Source: Echinicola rosea (GTDB taxonomy: Bacteria; Bacteroidota; Bacteroidia; Cytophagales; Cyclobacteriaceae). From it: a stretch of DNA of 64,000 nt. The DNA lies in the NCBI RefSeq assembly GCF_005281475.1, contig NZ_CP040106.1, forward strand, positions 5,384,001 to 5,448,000, read 5' to 3'. The position numbers and the translations under genes were made by a program. Shown piece after piece: positions 8,950 through 19,924 of this stretch; positions within the stretch are counted from its first letter, which is position 1; each line of letters begins with the position of its first letter. The notes beneath the pieces are model-generated. The model was not told where the DNA came from. It did no database searches and saw only the letters and a list, made by a program, of their open reading frames with translations.

Positions 8950-10764
8950 ATGTCATCCCCAAAAACCTTTCTATTATTCTCTATTTACCTCCTCTCCAAC
9001 TTTTTCGCCAGCCCTACCATTGGTCAAATACAACTGATCAATAAAGAGATAGATCGTCGGTCTATGATCAAGGACAGTATCGACCTTGTAAACCACTATA
9101 ATCGTCTGGGAGTGCTTTTCAGGACCAGGAATTCGGATAGCAGCTTTCATTACGGCATTAAAGCCAAACACCTGGCCACAAAGTTACATTATCTAAAAGG
9201 CCTAACTGACGCAGACCTTATTATTGCCCATTCTTTATACAAAAAGGGGCTTTACGCAGAATCCCTAGAACTTTTGGGAAATTTATTGGCGGATTATAAG
9301 GAGCTCAATGATACAGAAAAAATCATTCGGATAAATCTGGACATGGCAGAGATCATAAACAAGGAAATCTATGACAAAAACGAGATAATCCCTTTATTAC
9401 GTGAAACCATTAAACTGGGAGATCAACTCGAAAAGGACAGCATTATGTCCGAAGTGTACATGACCTATATTAGACTTGGCCCGAAATTGTCCAAAGACAG
9501 TATTGATCATTATCTGGAACGGTCTGCTGAAATCGCCAAACGTTATCACGATGTACGCATGCAACACTATAACCGGATGTGGCGGACTCGGATGCTCATC
9601 TTGGAGGATGAAATGGAACAAGCTCTTCCACGGGTAAAAGCCATGCTTGAAAGCTCCCGGTCATCCGGAAACCATAGTATGCAGATCAATTGTCTTTTTC
9701 AAATGATGGCATTTTATGAGGACAACCCAAGGATGTCCCTCCATTACCTGTATCAAGCAAGGGAGGTGGCTAAAAAAAGTGGTGACAAATATGTTGAAAT
9801 CTATATTTTAAACTATGGAATAGGAATAGCAAGAGAGCTCGGGGATAAAGATGAGACAATTTACCTGCTCAGCGAATTAAAAAAGGCAAGGGAAGAAGAA
9901 TGGGAAAAATCCAAAAAGTTCTTTAGTGACTATATCAAATTCAATACAATCAAGGAAGATAATAGGTTACTAAACGAGAAGAACAAGCAAAAGGCCCTAT
10001 GGATCATAATCACCTCCTTATTGGCCTTATTTACCATCTTGGTCATCTATCTGATAATGCTAGGGAAAAGCCGAAAGGCCAAAGCCCAAATAGATTCCCT
10101 AAACGAAACCGCCAGCTTACAAGTAATTGCCATGGAAGAAATGAAGCATGCTGCCATCAAGAAAGAACAACAACGAATGGGGCAGGAACTTCATGACGGT
10201 CTATCTGCAACCATTGCAGCAATTAAGCACAATTTGGAAGGCCTGTATATGGAAATGAGTGACCCGGTCCTAAAAAACAGATTGTCCAATCTTACCGAAG
10301 ATCTGGCCCATGCCTATGCCTTGGCGAGAGATAAAAGCCATGAATGGTACCTCGCCGGAGAAAAACAAGAAAGCAGCTTTGAACAGCAGATTAAAGCGCT
10401 AGTGGACAGCGCCCTTCCAGATGGTTCCTATCAAAAAAGTATCCAAATAGACCCAGGATCAATGAGACAGATTGATTTGGATACCAGAATCGTACTATTT
10501 AGAATTATCCAAGAGGCCATTACCAATATTATCAAGCATGCCAAGGCCAAAAGGATCAGCTTACTGATCTATGAAGAACCCCATCATTTATCACTTTCCA
10601 TCAAAGATGATGGGGACGGTATGCCGAAAAAAAACACCAAAAGGAACAAACCATCCATGGGGCTTCAGTCCATACAACGTAGAGTACAATTACTCAATGG
10701 CCACCTTTCCATTCAATCCTCAAGTAAAGGTACGGAGATCAATGTGGACATTCCCTTCCCATAA
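8950..10764 (+). CDS. TPR-containing sensor histidine kinase (HisKA_3 class)
   Basis: 604 residues: signal peptide (about 1-25), helical TPR-like sensor region (about 30-330), one membrane helix (about 343-367, WIIITSLLALFTILVIYLI), a dimerisation/phosphorylation helix with His415 in QELHDGLSA, and a HATPase_c domain with the N-box Asn526 (QEAITNIIKHAK) and the G1 motif DDGDGM. This is the NarX/DesK-like class usually paired with LuxR-type regulators, like the one 34 bp upstream. The TPR part should be periplasmic, where it could sense cell-surface or envelope state; that role is inferred. It converges on the surface-protein genes that end at 10826. Confidence 0.9.
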   Translation: MSSPKTFLLFSIYLLSNFFASPTIGQIQLINKEIDRRSMIKDSIDLVNHYNRLGVLFRTRNSDSSFHYGIKAKHLATKLHYLKGLTDADLIIAHSLYKKGLYAESLELLGNLLADYKELNDTEKIIRINLDMAEIINKEIYDKNEIIPLLRETIKLGDQLEKDSIMSEVYMTYIRLGPKLSKDSIDHYLERSAEIAKRYHDVRMQHYNRMWRTRMLILEDEMEQALPRVKAMLESSRSSGNHSMQINCLFQMMAFYEDNPRMSLHYLYQAREVAKKSGDKYVEIYILNYGIGIARELGDKDETIYLLSELKKAREEEWEKSKKFFSDYIKFNTIKEDNRLLNEKNKQKALWIIITSLLALFTILVIYLIMLGKSRKAKAQIDSLNETASLQVIAMEEMKHAAIKKEQQRMGQELHDGLSATIAAIKHNLEGLYMEMSDPVLKNRLSNLTEDLAHAYALARDKSHEWYLAGEKQESSFEQQIKALVDSALPDGSYQKSIQIDPGSMRQIDLDTRIVLFRIIQEAITNIIKHAKAKRISLLIYEEPHHLSLSIKDDGDGMPKKNTKRNKPSMGLQSIQRRVQLLNGHLSIQSSSKGTEINVDIPFP

Positions 10765-10825
10765 ATTCCCACAGAAATTTATTAAATCGCCTTTGAACCG
10801 GTGGAAAGGAATGACCTCCACTTTA

Positions 10826-11329
10826 CTATTTCCAATAACTCCACTCCTCACCATCAAACACTGCCAATGCTTTTGCATCTGTATCATAGCACATCATCCC
10901 CGGATAGGGACTCGGCACATTGGTATGCGGAGAGGCTATTTTAGGCAGGATCAGGCTTTTATTGGAAGATTCCAATACCAGTGTACCATCAACTGAGGTA
11001 CTGGTAGCACCGATAACCGATTGTCTATCAGAGTCGGTGCCGTTATAAGGCAACACAGCGCTATTATCCCCTTCATCCGTCAAATTCACCCAGGTCCCAT
11101 TTTCATACACTTTGACCCTCTGGTCATTTTTATCGTACAGGAATGTTCCGTTGGCAGGACTACTTGGCAATGTTTCAATTGCTGGCAAAATAATTCCTTT
11201 GGTTGTCCCACTTGGAAAGTCCAACAAGCCATCACCATCTACCGTGTTTTTTTCGATTGCGGTCTGTCCAAAGGACAAACCACAACCGAAAAAGGATAGG
11301 ATTAGTATTAATGTGAGCAAACGTTTCAT
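10826..11329 (-). CDS. Small secreted protein with tail-fibre-like C-terminus
   Basis: About 167 residues from ATG 11329, preferred because a clean signal sequence (MKRLLTLILILSFFGCG) starts there; the frame also opens at 11365. The Cys at position 16 may be a lipobox, or cleavage may fall after SFGQ. Two short motifs, FLYDKNDQRVKVYENGTWVNL and GMMCYDTDAKALAVFDGEEW, belong to the small beta-motif common at the ends of Bacteroidota surface and tail-fibre-like proteins. The last residues of the 2849-residue protein just upstream (LYNGTAWNRIVRSCNE) use the same motif. The gap to that gene is 45 bp, so the two are co-transcribed. Function is unknown; a partner or anchor for the large protein is a guess. 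Confidence 0.65.
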   Translation of the reverse strand: MKRLLTLILILSFFGCGLSFGQTAIEKNTVDGDGLLDFPSGTTKGIILPAIETLPSSPANGTFLYDKNDQRVKVYENGTWVNLTDEGDNSAVLPYNGTDSDRQSVIGATSTSVDGTLVLESSNKSLILPKIASPHTNVPSPYPGMMCYDTDAKALAVFDGEEWSYWK

Positions 11330-11374
11330 AATAGTTATTTTTTTTTCAAAATATATCAATTCCAATCTATAGAC

Positions 11375-14300
11375 TTATTCGTTACAGCTCCGAACGATCC
11401 TGTTCCAAGCAGTACCATTATATAATTTGATACATTGATCCTGTATTTCATATACCAGCATCCCCTCCACTGGGCTTGCTACATCGCTGACCTGCTGTAC
11501 CCTGGTAATAACAAATCCGCTATCTTCTGATTCGATCACCACAAAGCCATTGGGGATATTGCCCGGCCAACCGGGAGTCAGACCGTCTCTGTCTGAGAAG
11601 CCTACTTTAGTAAATTCGGTAGGCGTACCTGTATTACCTGGTTTGGTGCAATATGTAGGAAAATCAGAAATACATGCTGTACCATCCAATTGATTGATAT
11701 AGCCGGTAATATTTTGAATAAAACTGGCGTTGCCTGTTGTTAAATCAAGCTGATAAATGTCTCCTGCGTTCGTAACGCCAAATATTTTACCGCTGTCCGT
11801 GGCAAACATACCTCCAAAAGCTGCACCTACATTCGTAAGTCCAATTTCTGTGATCACACCTGTATAAGGGTCAATACTGAATAGCTTATTGGTGGAGTTG
11901 GTAACCGTATATAAAAGATCATCCACAGGATTGTAAGCCATGTCTGCAATGAAATCATCAGTGAATGAACTTGTCAATAAAGTAGCCGTTCTATTAGCTA
12001 TATCGATACTGTATATAGGTTTTGTCCCTCCATTTCCCCTTACAATGTATGTATTGCCATCTGAAAGGACATCCCCGGCTACAAAACTATCCGATGGTAA
12101 TCCTGTTACCACACCCAGACTCACGACGCTTCCATCACTACCAACCTTATATAATGTATTTCCAGTTCTTGAAAGGGCGTAGATATAATTATCTACTTTG
12201 TTATACCCTATGGCATTATAAGCTACGCCATGTGAATTATCCCCAATAACCGTCATTGTATGTGGTGTCACATTATAATCAACCAAATGCAATGTACTTG
12301 GATCTGAAGGGGAAGCAGCAGTTATTAAGTATATATTATCATCACATACAAATGGCGATAAACAACTTAAAAGAGTGCCATCCTTCGACGTACCAATACC
12401 TTGTGAAGTACTCCCTGGAATACCATCTACGTCTATAGGATGCATTATGATATTAATTGAGCCATCAGCATTCAAGTCTGCATCTTCATAAATACCATCC
12501 CCTTCTAAGGCATCAAAACACCCATCATTATCACTGTCCAAGTCCTGGTAGTCCATTACCCCATCACCATCTGTGTCTGGACAAGCATTTATTTCAATAT
12601 CCCCAAGGGCAAAATCATCGGAAGCCCCAGATCCAGATACAAAGTCAAACCTTAAATCTCCTGTGCTAGGAATGCCACTTGGCAAATCAATGACCCAATC
12701 GGTATATACTGTTCCAATACTAAAGCTGGACAATGAGCCTGTTGCTCCATTTGCATAGGTTATCGTGGCTCCCGAACCTGCGCCATCAGAAGTTTCCAAT
12801 GTCACGTAATCCACTCCAGCATAAGATATGGTGAGTGTAGAAGCTGTACCACTTCCACCCGGGTTATTTGCAGCTATTTTTGAAATATAGATTTGCTGAG
12901 TGCTATAATTGTCCCATCCGGTAATATTTTGCGTAATGGATTGGGTCTGACCATCCCTTTGGAACCTGATGCCATTGCCAAATACGAAAGGGCCTGTAAT
13001 ATTATCCCAAAGGATCTGTGCACTGGTACCGGATCCTGTAGAGTTAAAAGTCCAGTTATTGGAAGTCGCGGTAGAAAATTGCCCGGCACTTAAGAATCCT
13101 GGCGAACCGGGCAAATTCGTAAAATCGCCTCTCTTAACGATATTGTTACCACATTCATCAGCATCCAATATTCCGTCGTTATCATCATCCAAATCGCAGG
13201 CATCATCAATCCCATCTCCATCAATATCATTTCCCGATGGATTCGGACAAGGCCCGCACTCGTCTAGTTCAAGTACATTGGAAAGCATTGGAGATCCTTC
13301 CGCACATGGGTTTTCAGGCTCTACTACCAATTCAAATAAACTGGATGCAAAATCCTCATCAGTGAATATATCACTTGTGATATCCACCACTACGGTAATA
13401 GAACTTTCGCCGGCTGGAATGGTAACATCCTCTGTTTCTATATAGGACTCCCCTACCGGGTTGATACCATGGACTCCCGTAACCCCACTATTAAAGGTTA
13501 CCGATACAATCTCTTGGCCTATATCATAATAGCCTTTTAGGGTGGCTCCAGTGATTTCAGCTCCTTGGTTGTCAAGGTTCAAGGTATAGGTCACTTGGTC
13601 GCCGTCCTCGATACATGAAGCATCCACTTCATAGAGTAAGTCCAATGGCGGCTCGGAATACGTACTTGCCTCAAAACCTACGGTACTAAATTCATTGCCT
13701 GCCGGATCGATACTGGTATAAGAATTCCCCGTTTCATCCACCGTAAAGTTACTCGTAGTGTTATAGGTAGTCGTCGTACCATCAGTACTCCTAACGTTGA
13801 TGTACAAATAGGTAGTACCTGGGGGCAACTCCAGTCCGTTTAAAGTGAAGCTGGAGGAATTATACGTATAGGTCGGTGAAGCAGGAAACTCTGAATCATT
13901 GTAAGTATCTTCTACGAATTCCAATCCTGAAGGCAAGCTTTGACTAATATCCACCGTTCTGGTATCGCAGTTACTATTGGTAAAACGCATACGCATAGTC
14001 GTTTCAATGCAACTTGGTACCTCCTCACTTTGGGTAAAGTCCTGCACCATTGTCACATTATCCTCGGTCGGAGGCAGTGGCAATGCACATTCAAAAGAAA
14101 TATCGCCCACATTTAGGGACCGTAATGTATTTCTGGAATTTACCCTATCCACTTCCGAAGTAATTACAATTTCCTCAATAGCCCTGTCAAACCTGACGTT
14201 CGCAGTGGAATGTAAAAACGCCAATCCACGGTAACGCTTCGTCCCAATCACCTGGTTATCTTGTATTTCATAGGTTGTGGCATCGGTAGGCGGTGCGGCA

Positions 14301-17300
14301 TAAGTGATTTTTGGCATCACCAAGTTTCCATCACAATCGAAACCTTCCACCGTAAACCTATTGGCATTGCTTAGGTAGGTATTGATATTTGATAATTGGA
14401 AACTGGCTCCTGATACAGATTGGTTTAAGCTAATGGTATGGGTTACTGCTAAGTTTTGGTTATCGTACCTTCTTGATAGCATCCATCTTCCATAACGTCT
14501 TGGCGAACTATTGGGGCCATACTCAATACCGGGAGGATAATTGGCTTCCATGTTTACGATCAAATCCCCCTGATCTGTCGTTCCTATGGTTTCCGGATCC
14601 ATTACATTGGCGATCCTTTCGGTACTGGCATCCCAACTGCTTCCTGTCTTGAATACAAAGCTTCCGCCTGTACAGATATCACAGGTACTCGGTGCCACAA
14701 TTCCTGCGAATTTGAGGTATTTGACACCTTCTGGGATCAGAACATTAAAGGTGGCGATCCCGCCTGAATAGGAAGCTGCCGGTATCTTCACCAAATTAGT
14801 AGTGAAATTTTCATCATCTGCCATCCACATTTCTATGTCTGTGTTGAAAGTATAAGCGTTTAAATCTGCTTCCAACCATATAGGGTCTGCCGTATTGGTG
14901 GTTTCTACACGCCACACTCTATTTGAAGATGATACTGCTGGGTCTAAAGTTTCTCCTGTACATGGATCTGTAGCAAGTGAGGTTTCTCCAGTTGCTTCAT
15001 TATCCCCGAACAGCATGTAGGTTTCATCGTTAGTAAAGCTTGTTCTTGAAGCATCGAGGTTACTCAATTCAAAATCATTATTGGTAGCAGCCGTTAAGAT
15101 AGTTCCCGCATTAATACTTTGCGATACTTTTTGTTCGAAGTTACCAATAACCGATTGAGCTAAACCGAAAATATTATTATTAAACGCGGTATTATCAGCA
15201 CCATTCCAAACAATAGCACTTCCTATAGCTGTTGAACCTAAATAATGCTCGGTATCAACACGATCTAGGGTTATCCCGTATTTAATAGCCAAATAAGAAT
15301 CTACACTACGTTTTTCTGTATCAGTTAAATCACCTGCATATAGAATAACCTCACTAATTTGTCCATCCCAACCATAAACAGATCCATTTTCAACATTATC
15401 ACCTCCACTAGCCAAACCAAAACCAGTTTCTACATAATTCATAGGTTCTAATCCTGTACCTGTTGCTTCGGCACTACCGTTTTGCGCTAAGAAAAAGGTT
15501 TGATTCTCTGGTGCCGGGTTTGACCCTGTTGTAATAATACTAGGTAATCCCGCTTCCCATACGCCATTTTCTACATAATCACTAAGATTTCTAAACTCTC
15601 CTATTTGTGGAGCTGTCCCGCCGGCACCTCCTACGTTACCAACAGCTATTCGCCTATCATTTTCATTAGCACCAGTACCTGTTTGTGATACATTGGTAAT
15701 ACCGAAAATATATTTTCTTTGTCCCAAAGAACTCGTATTTGGCGTCGCTACCGAGAACGTTGTTAAACCTGCTGTACCGGCAGCATAACCCGCCGTTAGG
15801 CTATTAAGTGCGGTATGCGGATTGGGTGTAAATTCCATATTCGGATTGAAATTTACAAAATTTGAAGTTTCATTATAGAACGGTTGGCGGTTTACATCTG
15901 CTTGGACAACTGTTTCTATACCACCCACTTGATCTTGTAAAGCACTTACTTTATCAACATTTAATGTTACTCCTTTATCTGCTCGATACCAACGAGCAAT
16001 ACCACTGGCAACACCCGCAGGAGCATTTACATAACCCGCTAACGTAAAATATTCTCCATCGTTTAAGGTTACTGTTGCCGTATTGTACACCACTCCATTA
16101 ACCGTAACGTCTGTAGTCATTTCGGTAAAGGTGTCGGTATTATCAAACGTTTCATCTGCCGATTGCACCAAGTATAAATTTGAAATACCTGCTGGCCATG
16201 CCACCGTAACATTACCGACGGCATTGGTGTTTTGTACTTTCCAAATGGCTGCAAATCGCGAATTCACTTCTCCATTAGCTCCTGCTGTATAACTTAAAGA
16301 TTCGCTTAAACCTTGCAATAAACCATTATCGCCAACCATTAAAAATTGTCCATCATTAAGTGTATTGGTATTCGCTGCATTGGTATCAAACAGTGAACTT
16401 CCCACTCCTAAAATCAGTTTTTGGTTATCATTGATGCTTGTTGATTGTTTTTGGTGAAGTGCTGAAGTAGCATCGTTAGCAATTCCAAATACGTTATTAT
16501 AGTAATTACTGTCTGTACCATCCCAAATAACAGTACCTGTAGCACTTAAATAGTCTCTGCTCTGCTCTGCACTTAATGTTTGCCCATACTTAATGGCAAG
16601 ATATGATTCTACTCTATTAAACTCTTCATCGGTCAGCTTGTTATCAAAAACAATCATTTCATTTTGCTGCCCTTCTAATTGATAACCGGCATCAGCCTTT
16701 CCTACCATAAAGGCATTGCGATCAGCATCAAGTCGTACATCGGTTATATTTGTATCATATGTTTGATGAAAACCACCAAGTGTAATATCTACAAGATTAT
16801 TTCCGCCAACACCAGCTCCATTTTCCCAAGTTCCGCCTCCAATGTATGGTCCATCTATTGTGTAAGTGCTTACGGGATCATATTCTCCTAATCTGGGGTA
16901 AAATAAAAAATCATCATCGGTAAACCTGTACAAACCTGGATCATCCATATCATTTCCACGTCCACTAAGCCCAAAGCCTATAAAGGGTGCCAAATCACTT
17001 GTACTTCCAGCAGAGAATAGGGCGCCTTGGCTTCTATCAATAATATAGCCATTACTATCTATTGGATCATACTGTAACCATTTTTCACCTCCTGTATAAG
17101 TTACCGTTGGATTAAAGTTGACCAAGGTGGTTGTATTTGAATAATCAGGTCGGTAATTAGCGTTAGATTGCGACAACGGAAAAGGATTATTGTTAAACTC
17201 ATTCCACTGTTGAATAGTTGAAGCATCTGTTGCATTGGTTGTACCAGCATCAGAAAATAGTGTGTTTGCCGCATCTGCCCTATACCAGGCTGCTGCTGTA

Positions 17301-19924
17301 ACCCCGCCTGGAGCATACATATACCCTGCAAGAGTGAAAAACTCACCATTATTTAACGTAACTGTAGCCGTATTATAATTTACACCATTGATACTTACCG
17401 TATTATCCATTGCGGTAAAGGTATCGGTGTTATCAAAAGTTTCATCAGTTGATTGGACTAGGTATAAATTTGAAACGCCTTCTGGCCAAGCTATTGTTAC
17501 ATTACCGACACTATTGGTATTTTGTGCTTTCCAGATAGACTCAAAACGGAAATTGGTTGCTCCATTGGTACCTGCAGTATATAATAAAGGTGTTTTCAGG
17601 TTTTGCGCAAGACCGTTATCACCTACCATTAAAAACTGTCCTTCAGCCAACGTATTGGTATTATCGGCATTAGTATCAAAAAGTGAACTACCATTCCCTA
17701 TGATCATCTTTTGACCCGAGTTGATACTCATGGACTGTTTTTGGTGCAATGCAGAAATTCTATCATGTGCTATCCCAAACACATTATGGTGGTAGCTGGC
17801 ATTGGTTGTGCTTCCAGCCCACACTTCATTGCCTTGGGAATCCAAATAATCGTATGTCCCGTCAACAGCATCCATAAGTGTCTTGCCATTTTTGATTGCC
17901 AAATAAGAGCGGACTTTTTGTTTTTCATTGGGGGAAAGTTCCCGCTCATAAGCAATCACCTCACCGATCAAACCATTATTGACTTCAGCTTGGGAACCCA
18001 AAATACTTCCATTGGCTTGCAATGATCCTCCAGCCGACCTGGTCTGCGATGTAGATGCATTACGCCCATTTAATCCGTAGTTTATCCCTGAAACATCGAC
18101 CGTATATGACACATCAGTCAATAGCAATTCGTTATCAGGATATTCATTTGGAAATGCAGATGATGTAGAATTATAAAGTACAATATTATCATTTAGCTTG
18201 GTTACAGTAGGGAAATTTGCATTAGCTAGACTACTTCCTGTAGTAGTGCCACCAAATCCCAAAATATCCCGATAGCCACTGGTGCCGCCGTCCCTTGTCA
18301 GTGTTGCTGTAAAAAACGTCCCACTTAATCCATTGGCAGAAAAAGGCTGGCCACTGGGAACTACCATAAATCGCCCGTCGGCTGATGCATCGCCACCAAA
18401 ATCAATTACTGGATTAAAGTTGTATTGATCTGCAGCCACAAAGGGTTGTCGGCTGGCATTGGTTTGAGTATAATCATTTGCGTGAATAGAGTAATCGGTC
18501 CATGTATCAGTCGAAAACCCATTATCTGCTCTTAACCACACGCGCAAATCATCGATTACACCTCCTGGTGCAAATGCATAGCCTGCAAATGTAAAGAATT
18601 CCCCATCAGCTAAGGTTACGGTTGCTGTATTGTAAACCACTCCGTTTACCGTAACCTCATCGGTCATAGGCGTATAGGTATCTGTGTTGTCAACAGTCTC
18701 ATCGGTTGACTGTACCAGGTACAAATTCTCTATTCGTTTTGGCCAAGCGATAATCACTGTACCAACAGCATTGGTGTTTTGTGCTTTCCAAATAGACTCG
18801 AAACGGAAATTGGTTGCTCCATTGGTACCTGCAGTATATACTAAAGGTGTTTTCAGGTTTTGCTCCAATCCATTATCACCAACCATCAAAAACTGACCAT
18901 CGGTAAGGGTATTGGTATTATCGGCATTAGTATCGAAAAGTGAACTGCCCGCTCCAATAATAAGTTGTTGTTCTTCCCCTTCACTTTTGGATTGTTTTTG
19001 CAGCAAGACCGAAGCATCATCACGCCCCAAACCAACTATATTATGATGGTATGTTGCATTTGCCGTTGCATCCCACACAATTTGGTCGGCTGAAGACGTG
19101 TAATCATGTCCCGTTGTTAAGGTAATACCATATTTAACTGCTAAATAAGAATGTATTTTTTCAAGATCGGCATTTGCCATATCATCCCCTACAGGATTAT
19201 GATAAACGATTACTTCGGCAATCTCTCCCAGGAAATTATCACCTGTAGTACCATCAGCCCCCATATAAGCCCCGGTAGTTGGCAAACTGTATGTTCCTCC
19301 TGAATATGGGTAAGGAGCAGGGTAAACCTTTTCAAGCCCATTATAAAACCCACGCTGGTCCCCTTGTCCAGGTGTTTTAGGAAGAATAGCCGAATAAATT
19401 CCAAAATCGTCCGGTGAGTTTATGGCTGCAGCTGCTACATTGTAATTATTCCCGATAGTAGGAAAGGCTGTATTCCCTCCACCTCCTGAATAGAAAAATC
19501 CATCATCATTTCCTGAAACACCAAATAAATTACGGGCTGCAGTGCTTCTATTAGTCCCTTTTGCCACTACTATATAATGTACAGAGCCTGCAGTGTTCAA
19601 ATAAGGGGTTGAATTATTACTCAAGTAATTATTAGTTCCATTAAACGTAACGGTAGGATTAAAATTCCATGTATTCACATAAGTTGTATGGTCATTATAG
19701 GGTAATGTTGGTGTATTATTTGGTCCAAGACTTACGTTTGTTGGAGAAAAGGAATCCCATTGTGTTACATGGTTTGACCCATCTGTTGCAACACCACTGT
19801 CTGCTCTATACCAAACAGATAAATCTGTTACCACCCCACCTGGCGCTTGACCAAAAGCGATAGATAGAGAACCAAAAAAAACTACCAGTAAAAATATTCC
19901 ATTCAGATTGCTTATGATCTTCAT
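11375..19924 (-). CDS. Giant modular surface protein (2849 aa) with four LamG-like modules
   Basis: After a signal peptide (about 1-25, ending AFGQ) come four copies of a roughly 420-residue module, starting near residues 26, 450, 868 and 1298. Each begins with an APGGV...WYRAD-type segment, continues as a concanavalin/LamG-like sandwich, and contains the landmarks YHHN or YNN, SSLFDTNA and GQFLMVGDNG. Then follow a domain with one Cys pair (about 1745-2040), a DUF11-like stretch, a thrombospondin type 3 calcium-binding segment (about 2240, NDIDGDGIDDACDLDDDNDG), a second Asp-rich segment (about 2440-2510) and a beta-propeller-like region (about 2530-2755). The C-terminus is a short tail-fibre-like motif; no CHU_C or other known T9SS sorting domain is visible. 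Adhesion or glycan binding at the surface is likely. The gene is followed by a small partner. Confidence 0.85.
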   Translation of the reverse strand: MKIISNLNGIFLLVVFFGSLSIAFGQAPGGVVTDLSVWYRADSGVATDGSNHVTQWDSFSPTNVSLGPNNTPTLPYNDHTTYVNTWNFNPTVTFNGTNNYLSNNSTPYLNTAGSVHYIVVAKGTNRSTAARNLFGVSGNDDGFFYSGGGGNTAFPTIGNNYNVAAAAINSPDDFGIYSAILPKTPGQGDQRGFYNGLEKVYPAPYPYSGGTYSLPTTGAYMGADGTTGDNFLGEIAEVIVYHNPVGDDMANADLEKIHSYLAVKYGITLTTGHDYTSSADQIVWDATANATYHHNIVGLGRDDASVLLQKQSKSEGEEQQLIIGAGSSLFDTNADNTNTLTDGQFLMVGDNGLEQNLKTPLVYTAGTNGATNFRFESIWKAQNTNAVGTVIIAWPKRIENLYLVQSTDETVDNTDTYTPMTDEVTVNGVVYNTATVTLADGEFFTFAGYAFAPGGVIDDLRVWLRADNGFSTDTWTDYSIHANDYTQTNASRQPFVAADQYNFNPVIDFGGDASADGRFMVVPSGQPFSANGLSGTFFTATLTRDGGTSGYRDILGFGGTTTGSSLANANFPTVTKLNDNIVLYNSTSSAFPNEYPDNELLLTDVSYTVDVSGINYGLNGRNASTSQTRSAGGSLQANGSILGSQAEVNNGLIGEVIAYERELSPNEKQKVRSYLAIKNGKTLMDAVDGTYDYLDSQGNEVWAGSTTNASYHHNVFGIAHDRISALHQKQSMSINSGQKMIIGNGSSLFDTNADNTNTLAEGQFLMVGDNGLAQNLKTPLLYTAGTNGATNFRFESIWKAQNTNSVGNVTIAWPEGVSNLYLVQSTDETFDNTDTFTAMDNTVSINGVNYNTATVTLNNGEFFTLAGYMYAPGGVTAAAWYRADAANTLFSDAGTTNATDASTIQQWNEFNNNPFPLSQSNANYRPDYSNTTTLVNFNPTVTYTGGEKWLQYDPIDSNGYIIDRSQGALFSAGSTSDLAPFIGFGLSGRGNDMDDPGLYRFTDDDFLFYPRLGEYDPVSTYTIDGPYIGGGTWENGAGVGGNNLVDITLGGFHQTYDTNITDVRLDADRNAFMVGKADAGYQLEGQQNEMIVFDNKLTDEEFNRVESYLAIKYGQTLSAEQSRDYLSATGTVIWDGTDSNYYNNVFGIANDATSALHQKQSTSINDNQKLILGVGSSLFDTNAANTNTLNDGQFLMVGDNGLLQGLSESLSYTAGANGEVNSRFAAIWKVQNTNAVGNVTVAWPAGISNLYLVQSADETFDNTDTFTEMTTDVTVNGVVYNTATVTLNDGEYFTLAGYVNAPAGVASGIARWYRADKGVTLNVDKVSALQDQVGGIETVVQADVNRQPFYNETSNFVNFNPNMEFTPNPHTALNSLTAGYAAGTAGLTTFSVATPNTSSLGQRKYIFGITNVSQTGTGANENDRRIAVGNVGGAGGTAPQIGEFRNLSDYVENGVWEAGLPSIITTGSNPAPENQTFFLAQNGSAEATGTGLEPMNYVETGFGLASGGDNVENGSVYGWDGQISEVILYAGDLTDTEKRSVDSYLAIKYGITLDRVDTEHYLGSTAIGSAIVWNGADNTAFNNNIFGLAQSVIGNFEQKVSQSINAGTILTAATNNDFELSNLDASRTSFTNDETYMLFGDNEATGETSLATDPCTGETLDPAVSSSNRVWRVETTNTADPIWLEADLNAYTFNTDIEMWMADDENFTTNLVKIPAASYSGGIATFNVLIPEGVKYLKFAGIVAPSTCDICTGGSFVFKTGSSWDASTERIANVMDPETIGTTDQGDLIVNMEANYPPGIEYGPNSSPRRYGRWMLSRRYDNQNLAVTHTISLNQSVSGASFQLSNINTYLSNANRFTVEGFDCDGNLVMPKITYAAPPTDATTYEIQDNQVIGTKRYRGLAFLHSTANVRFDRAIEEIVITSEVDRVNSRNTLRSLNVGDISFECALPLPPTEDNVTMVQDFTQSEEVPSCIETTMRMRFTNSNCDTRTVDISQSLPSGLEFVEDTYNDSEFPASPTYTYNSSSFTLNGLELPPGTTYLYINVRSTDGTTTTYNTTSNFTVDETGNSYTSIDPAGNEFSTVGFEASTYSEPPLDLLYEVDASCIEDGDQVTYTLNLDNQGAEITGATLKGYYDIGQEIVSVTFNSGVTGVHGINPVGESYIETEDVTIPAGESSITVVVDITSDIFTDEDFASSLFELVVEPENPCAEGSPMLSNVLELDECGPCPNPSGNDIDGDGIDDACDLDDDNDGILDADECGNNIVKRGDFTNLPGSPGFLSAGQFSTATSNNWTFNSTGSGTSAQILWDNITGPFVFGNGIRFQRDGQTQSITQNITGWDNYSTQQIYISKIAANNPGGSGTASTLTISYAGVDYVTLETSDGAGSGATITYANGATGSLSSFSIGTVYTDWVIDLPSGIPSTGDLRFDFVSGSGASDDFALGDIEINACPDTDGDGVMDYQDLDSDNDGCFDALEGDGIYEDADLNADGSINIIMHPIDVDGIPGSTSQGIGTSKDGTLLSCLSPFVCDDNIYLITAASPSDPSTLHLVDYNVTPHTMTVIGDNSHGVAYNAIGYNKVDNYIYALSRTGNTLYKVGSDGSVVSLGVVTGLPSDSFVAGDVLSDGNTYIVRGNGGTKPIYSIDIANRTATLLTSSFTDDFIADMAYNPVDDLLYTVTNSTNKLFSIDPYTGVITEIGLTNVGAAFGGMFATDSGKIFGVTNAGDIYQLDLTTGNASFIQNITGYINQLDGTACISDFPTYCTKPGNTGTPTEFTKVGFSDRDGLTPGWPGNIPNGFVVIESEDSGFVITRVQQVSDVASPVEGMLVYEIQDQCIKLYNGTAWNRIVRSCNE

